From positions 1 through 26,399 of the forward strand of contig JAFAFA010000037.1 in assembly GCA_023423695.1 (NCBI GenBank): a DNA stretch of 26,399 nucleotides. Direction: 5' to 3'. The notes under the pieces are model-generated. The model ran no database searches, had not been told where the DNA came from, and was given only the letters and a program-made list of their open reading frames with translations. This stretch comes from Pseudomonadota bacterium (GTDB lineage Bacteria > Pseudomonadota > Alphaproteobacteria > Azospirillales > Azospirillaceae). Position 1 is the stretch's first letter; every line of letters begins with the position of its first letter. Shown piece by piece: positions 23,232 through 26,399 of this stretch. Made by a program: the position numbers and the translations under genes.

Positions 23232-24590
23232 TCAGGCACGCGCCCACAGGGCGCGGGCGGCCTTGTCGGCCTCGGTGCAAATCTCTTCCAGGTCGGCATG
23301 GACGGGGCGGCCGCCATCGACCAGCGTTTCGCCCTCCACCAGCACCATCTCCACGTCGCCGCCGCGCCCGGTGTGGACCAGCGTTCCCAGCGGGTTGATC
23401 AGCGGGCGCAGGTGCGGCCGGCGGGCATCGAACACCACGAGGTCGGCCGCCTTGCCGACCGTCAGAGTGCCGATCTCGTCGGCCATCCCGACTGCGCGGG
23501 CGCCGCCCAGCGTCGCCATCCGGAAGACGTCGGCGGGCTGCCAGTCGGCGGTGACGCCGCCCTGGCCGATGCGGCCGGTGGCGAGCGCCCAGCGCATCGC
23601 CTCCACCATGTCGCCATGCTGGGTGTCGGTGCAGAGCGCCAGATTGACGCCCGCCGCCTTCAGTGCCGGGGTCGGCGCCAGCCGGCCCGACGCCGCGTTG
23701 CATTTCGGCACATGGACGGCATGGGCGCCGGCCCGCGCCAGCCGGGCGATGTCGTTCTCGTCGACATAGAGGCAGTGGGTGGCGAGCAGCCGGTCATTGA
23801 GCAGCCCGGTCTCCTCCAGCAGCGCCGCCGGGGTCATGCCGGTGGCGGCCTTCACCCGCCCCACCTCCACCCGGCTTTGCGCCAGATGGGTGTTCACGCG
23901 CATGCCGCGCTTCGCCGCCACCTCCGCCAGTGTGCGCAGGAAGGCGGAGGAGCAGGTGTCGGGCGCGTGCGCCGCCATCTGCACCCGGATGCGCCCGCCG
24001 CGCGCACCATCCCAGCGGTCGTGCAGGTCAAGCGTCCGCCGCAGCAGATCCTCGCCGAGTGCGGCATCGAAGCTCCATTCGCCCTTGGGCACCTGGGAGA
24101 AATCGACGTCATGCACCCGCCAGCCGGCATGGATGCGCAGGCCGAGGTCCGCCATCGCCTCCAACGTCGCGTCGGCATGGACGAAATGGTCGCAGACCAG
24201 GGTGGAGCCGGCGAGCAGAGCCTCCACCGCACCCAACCGGGCAAGCGCTCTCGCCTCCTCCGGCGTTGCGTCGGTGCCCTTGGGCACACCCGGCGTGTAG
24301 GACGGGGCGAAGCCCAGGTCGGCGGCGACGCCGCGCACCATCACCAGAACCGCATGCAGATGAGCATTGACGAAACCCGGCGTCACCAGCCGACCCGGCA
24401 GTGCCAGCGTCCGTAAGGCCGGCGGGGCCGGCTGCGCGGCGGGGGCGAGATGGACGATCCGGCCGCCGCGGATGCCGAGCGCCGCATCCTCCATCACCCC
24501 CGCCTCATCGCCGGTGATGCCTTCGCCGGTTAGGACGGTGGCGCCGGTCAGCAGCAGGTCGAGCGGTTGCGGTTGGGAAGCCTCGGTCAT
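23232..24590 (-). CDS. COG0402 amidohydrolase (TrzA/AtzA/MTA-SAH deaminase-like)
   Basis: This mononuclear amidohydrolase family removes amino, chloro or similar groups from N-heterocycles. In the 452-residue protein the metal ligands are His77 and His79 (NAHLHA), His235 (NTHLAQS) and Asp322 (CTDTQHGD), with His272 in ATHC. The position after the third His normally carries the general acid/base Glu (HxxE); here it is Gln238, so ordinary deaminase chemistry is uncertain. The C-terminal GTLTVGKAADLVVFD block closes the barrel and beta-sandwich as in the family. Its ATG overlaps the stop of the ABC ATPase gene (ATGA on the minus strand), so the two are coupled. The importer and enzyme probably share a substrate. 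Confidence 0.88.
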   Translation of the reverse strand: MTEASQPQPLDLLLTGATVLTGEGITGDEAGVMEDAALGIRGGRIVHLAPAAQPAPPALRTLALPGRLVTPGFVNAHLHAVLVMVRGVAADLGFAPSYTPGVPKGTDATPEEARALARLGAVEALLAGSTLVCDHFVHADATLEAMADLGLRIHAGWRVHDVDFSQVPKGEWSFDAALGEDLLRRTLDLHDRWDGARGGRIRVQMAAHAPDTCSSAFLRTLAEVAAKRGMRVNTHLAQSRVEVGRVKAATGMTPAALLEETGLLNDRLLATHCLYVDENDIARLARAGAHAVHVPKCNAASGRLAPTPALKAAGVNLALCTDTQHGDMVEAMRWALATGRIGQGGVTADWQPADVFRMATLGGARAVGMADEIGTLTVGKAADLVVFDARRPHLRPLINPLGTLVHTGRGGDVEMVLVEGETLVDGGRPVHADLEEICTEADKAARALWARA

Positions 24591-25369
24591 GCCGCGGCGA
24601 CCTGACGCTGTTGCAGGCCCTCTTCGCGGATCAGGTTCAGGATATGGCGCTTATGGTCGTTGAAGCGCGGGCTGGTGATGTCGCGCGGACGCGGCAGATC
24701 CAGTTCGATGCGTTCGCGCAGGCGGCCCGGCCGGCTGGTCAGTACCGCCACCTGGGTGCCCAGCACCAGCGCCTCGTCCACGCTGTGGGTGACGAAGACG
24801 ATGGTGCAGCGCTGCTTCTGCCAGATGGCGACCAGCTCCTCCTGCATGTCCATCTTGGTCTGGGCGTCGAGCGCCGCGAAGGGTTCGTCCATCAGGATGA
24901 CCTGCGGGTTCATCAGCAGCGCGCGGGCGATGCCGACGCGCTGGCTCATGCCGCCCGACAGTTCGGCCGGGTAATGGTTCTCGAAGCCCTTCAGCCCGAC
25001 GAGATCGATGTATTCCTGCGCTGCCGCGCGGCGGTCGGCCTTGCGCCAGCCCTTCAGTCGAAGATGGAAGGCGATGTTCTCCCACACCGGCAGCCAGGGC
25101 ATCAGGTTGGCCTGCTGGAACACCATGCCGCGGTCGGAGCCCGGCCCATCCACCGGCTTGCCGCCGACGGTGACGGTGCCCTTGGTCGGCTTCTCGAAGC
25201 CGGCGATCATGTTCAGCAGGGTGGACTTGCCGCAGCCGGAGGAACCGAGCAGGCAGAGGAAGTCGTTGCGCTCCACCGTCAGGCTGACGTCGTCGATGGC
25301 CAGCAGGTCGCGCTTGCGCTTGGCGTCGCTGTAGATCTTGGTGATGTTCTGGAGTTCGATGGAAGCCAT
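24587..25369 (-). CDS. ABC transporter ATP-binding protein, nitrate/sulfonate/taurine (TauB/SsuB) type
   Basis: A 260-residue ATPase for an aliphatic-sulfonate/nitrate/thiamine-precursor class importer. Walker A is GSSGCGKST (42-50), the Q-loop is MVFQQANLMPWLPV (about 82-95), the signature is LSGGMSQR (137-144), Walker B is ILMDEP and the H-loop is VFVTHSVDEA. The motif PWLPVWENI after the Q-loop and the late RPGRLRERIELDLPRPRD segment are characteristic of the TauB/SsuB class. It lies 4 bases after the permease stop and overlaps the amidohydrolase start. Substrate in this class ranges widely, including pyrimidines, so the enzyme context counts more than the family name. Confidence 0.92.
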   Translation of the reverse strand: MASIELQNITKIYSDAKRKRDLLAIDDVSLTVERNDFLCLLGSSGCGKSTLLNMIAGFEKPTKGTVTVGGKPVDGPGSDRGMVFQQANLMPWLPVWENIAFHLRLKGWRKADRRAAAQEYIDLVGLKGFENHYPAELSGGMSQRVGIARALLMNPQVILMDEPFAALDAQTKMDMQEELVAIWQKQRCTIVFVTHSVDEALVLGTQVAVLTSRPGRLRERIELDLPRPRDITSPRFNDHKRHILNLIREEGLQQRQVAAA

Positions 25370-25373
25370 GGGA

Positions 25374-26180
25374 TCAACCCTCCCGGCTCTGGAGCGTGGA
25401 GGCGTGCTGCCAGTGCAGCGCCGCGGACATCAGCAGCTTGATCAGCGCGTCGGTGGCGTAGCCCAGCAACCCGATGCTGGCCATCGCGGCGAGGACGAGG
25501 TCGTAGCGCAGGAAGTAATAGCTGTCCCACAGCACGTACCCCAGCCCACTCTTGACCGCGACCATCTCGGCGGTGACGGTCAGCATCCAGGCGGCGCCGA
25601 TGCCGATGCGCAGGCCGGCGAAGATGCTGGGCAGCGCCGCCGGGAACACCACATGGCGCAGAAGCTGCTGTTCGGTGGCGCCCATCATCGAGGCAGCGCG
25701 GATCAGGTTGCGGTCGGCCGTCTTCACCCCGTGGATGGTGTTCATCAGGATGGGGAAAAAGGCGCCGAGGAAGACCAGGAAGATCGCCGGCTTGTTGGCG
25801 ATGCCGAACCAGATGATCGCCACCGGGATCCAGGACACTGGCGGCACCGGGCGCAGCATCTGGATGGTCGGCTCGATGGCGCGCTCCACCCAGCTCCACC
25901 AGCCGATGGCGATACCCAAAAGCACGCCGGTCGCCACAGCGATGCCGTAGCCGGCGGCGACGCGCACCGCACTGGACAGCGCATCGGCCAGCCAGCGCCC
26001 GCTGTTGGCCTGCGCCGTCTCGTCGAAGCCGAACACCCAGTCGGCCCAGCTGTGCAGGACAACGGAGGGCGCAGGCAGCAGCGCCGCCGGCAACAGGCCG
26101 GACCGCGACACGATCTCCCAGGCCGCGAGGATCAGGACGGGAACGACCGCGCGCTCCCAGGATTTCGACAATGCGGTCAT
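25374..26180 (-). CDS. ABC transporter permease, TauC/SsuC type
   Basis: A 268-residue inner-membrane permease with about six hydrophobic segments. Family blocks are visible: PAPSVVLHSW, the helix GYGIAVATGVLLGIAIG, LRPVPPVSWIPVAIIWFG, and the EAA loop AASMMGATEQQLLRHVVFPA. The start at 26180 has an AAAGG site. It is the first gene of the minus-strand catabolic operon that is visible; the matching periplasmic binding protein is not in the window. It could lie to the right, beyond the repeat element at 26235-26399. In this class one permease forms a homodimer, so no second permease is expected. Confidence 0.92.
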   Translation of the reverse strand: MTALSKSWERAVVPVLILAAWEIVSRSGLLPAALLPAPSVVLHSWADWVFGFDETAQANSGRWLADALSSAVRVAAGYGIAVATGVLLGIAIGWWSWVERAIEPTIQMLRPVPPVSWIPVAIIWFGIANKPAIFLVFLGAFFPILMNTIHGVKTADRNLIRAASMMGATEQQLLRHVVFPAALPSIFAGLRIGIGAAWMLTVTAEMVAVKSGLGYVLWDSYYFLRYDLVLAAMASIGLLGYATDALIKLLMSAALHWQHASTLQSREG

Positions 26181-26234
26181 GGACCGGCCTTTCGATGGTC
26201 GTCAGATGATGTCAGGGAAGGGCAGGACCGCTTG

Positions 26235-26399
26235 CCCCCACCCCAACCCTCCCCCGCTGAGCGGGGGAGGGAGCAAGTGCTTGTGCGGGAGAGCGGCGGC
26301 AGTTCCCTCCCCCGCCCAGCTCTCGCACAAAGCTCCGCTTTGTGCTGACGCGGCAGGCGGACCATAGGTCCGCTGAGAGCGGGGGAGGTTAGGTGGGGG
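26235..26399. repeat. GC-rich palindromic intergenic repeat, copy 2 (inverted, with nested insert)
   Basis: This element runs to the window end and is the reverse-complement counterpart of 5510-5614. It shares terminal CCCCCACC...CCCTCCCCCGC / GCGGGGGAGGTTAGGTGGGGG blocks and a centre containing GAGAGCGGCGGCAGT. One of its two stems (CCTCCCCCGC 26306-26315 with GCGGGGGAGG 26379-26388) is split by about 60 extra bases at 26319-26378. It lies upstream of the permease gene start, where it may insulate the operon from, or attenuate read-through from, a gene to the right. Confidence 0.82.
26319..26378. other. 60-nt insert with two hairpins inside repeat copy 2
   Basis: Relative to copy 1, about 60 bases interrupt the loop of one stem. 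The insert has two perfect hairpins: GCACAAAG/CTTTGTGC (26325-26345, 5-base loop) and GCGGACC/GGTCCGC (57 to 73 of the 26300s, 3-base loop ATA). AGC occurs at both borders (26318-26320 and 26378-26380), which could be a 3-base duplication made on insertion or chance. Confidence 0.6.

Overview
The window is GC-rich DNA with dense, co-oriented operons and GC-biased third codon positions. The gene families (FliG, TRAP and ABC uptake systems, a CHASE4-type GGDEF/EAL protein, FCD-type GntR regulator) suggest a free-living, motile alphaproteobacterium. An Azospirillum-like Rhodospirillales member is my best guess; this is an inference from style, not from a marker gene.

Layout: (1) 1-506, the C-terminal half of flagellar fliG. 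(2) 776-5497 (+), a TRAP transporter dctPQM followed by the 5-oxoprolinase subunit genes pxpB and pxpC; pxpA is not in the window. (3) 5510-5614, a GC-rich inverted-repeat element, then an AT-rich regulatory stretch with a good sigma-54-like promoter. (4) 5820-9776 (+), a polyamine-type ABC importer in the order ATPase, binding protein, permease, permease. A transthyretin/HIUase-like gene converges on it (9783-10136, -), and divergent from that gene lies an MFS / amidase / GntR unit (10163-13519, +). (5) 13894-18168 (+), a hexuronate module: ExuT-like transporter, fructuronate reductase uxuB and mannonate dehydratase uxuA, with a strong dyad operator candidate upstream. (6) 18224-20818 (-), a membrane GGDEF-EAL protein with an intact GGDEF motif and a heavily degraded EAL active site. 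(7) 21006-26180 (-), an N-heterocycle/hydantoin-type catabolic operon: TauC-like permease, TauB-like ATPase, COG0402 amidohydrolase, maleate-isomerase/arylmalonate-decarboxylase-like protein and dihydropyrimidinase/hydantoinase. (8) 26235-26399, a second, inverted copy of the repeat element, interrupted by a 60-nt insert carrying two hairpins.

How it fits together: the window is a run of scavenging modules, each pairing an importer with the first catabolic enzymes. They cover a carboxylate or oxoproline-like compound, a ureide/amide-like compound, hexuronates, and a cyclic amide/pyrimidine-like compound. Substrates of the TRAP, polyamine-type ABC and Tau-type ABC systems cannot be read from sequence alone. 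No tRNA, rRNA, CRISPR array, transposase or prophage gene was seen. The most notable points are four proteins with substitutions at family-defining catalytic positions, the inverted repeat pair with a nested insertion, and two well-formed regulatory candidates.
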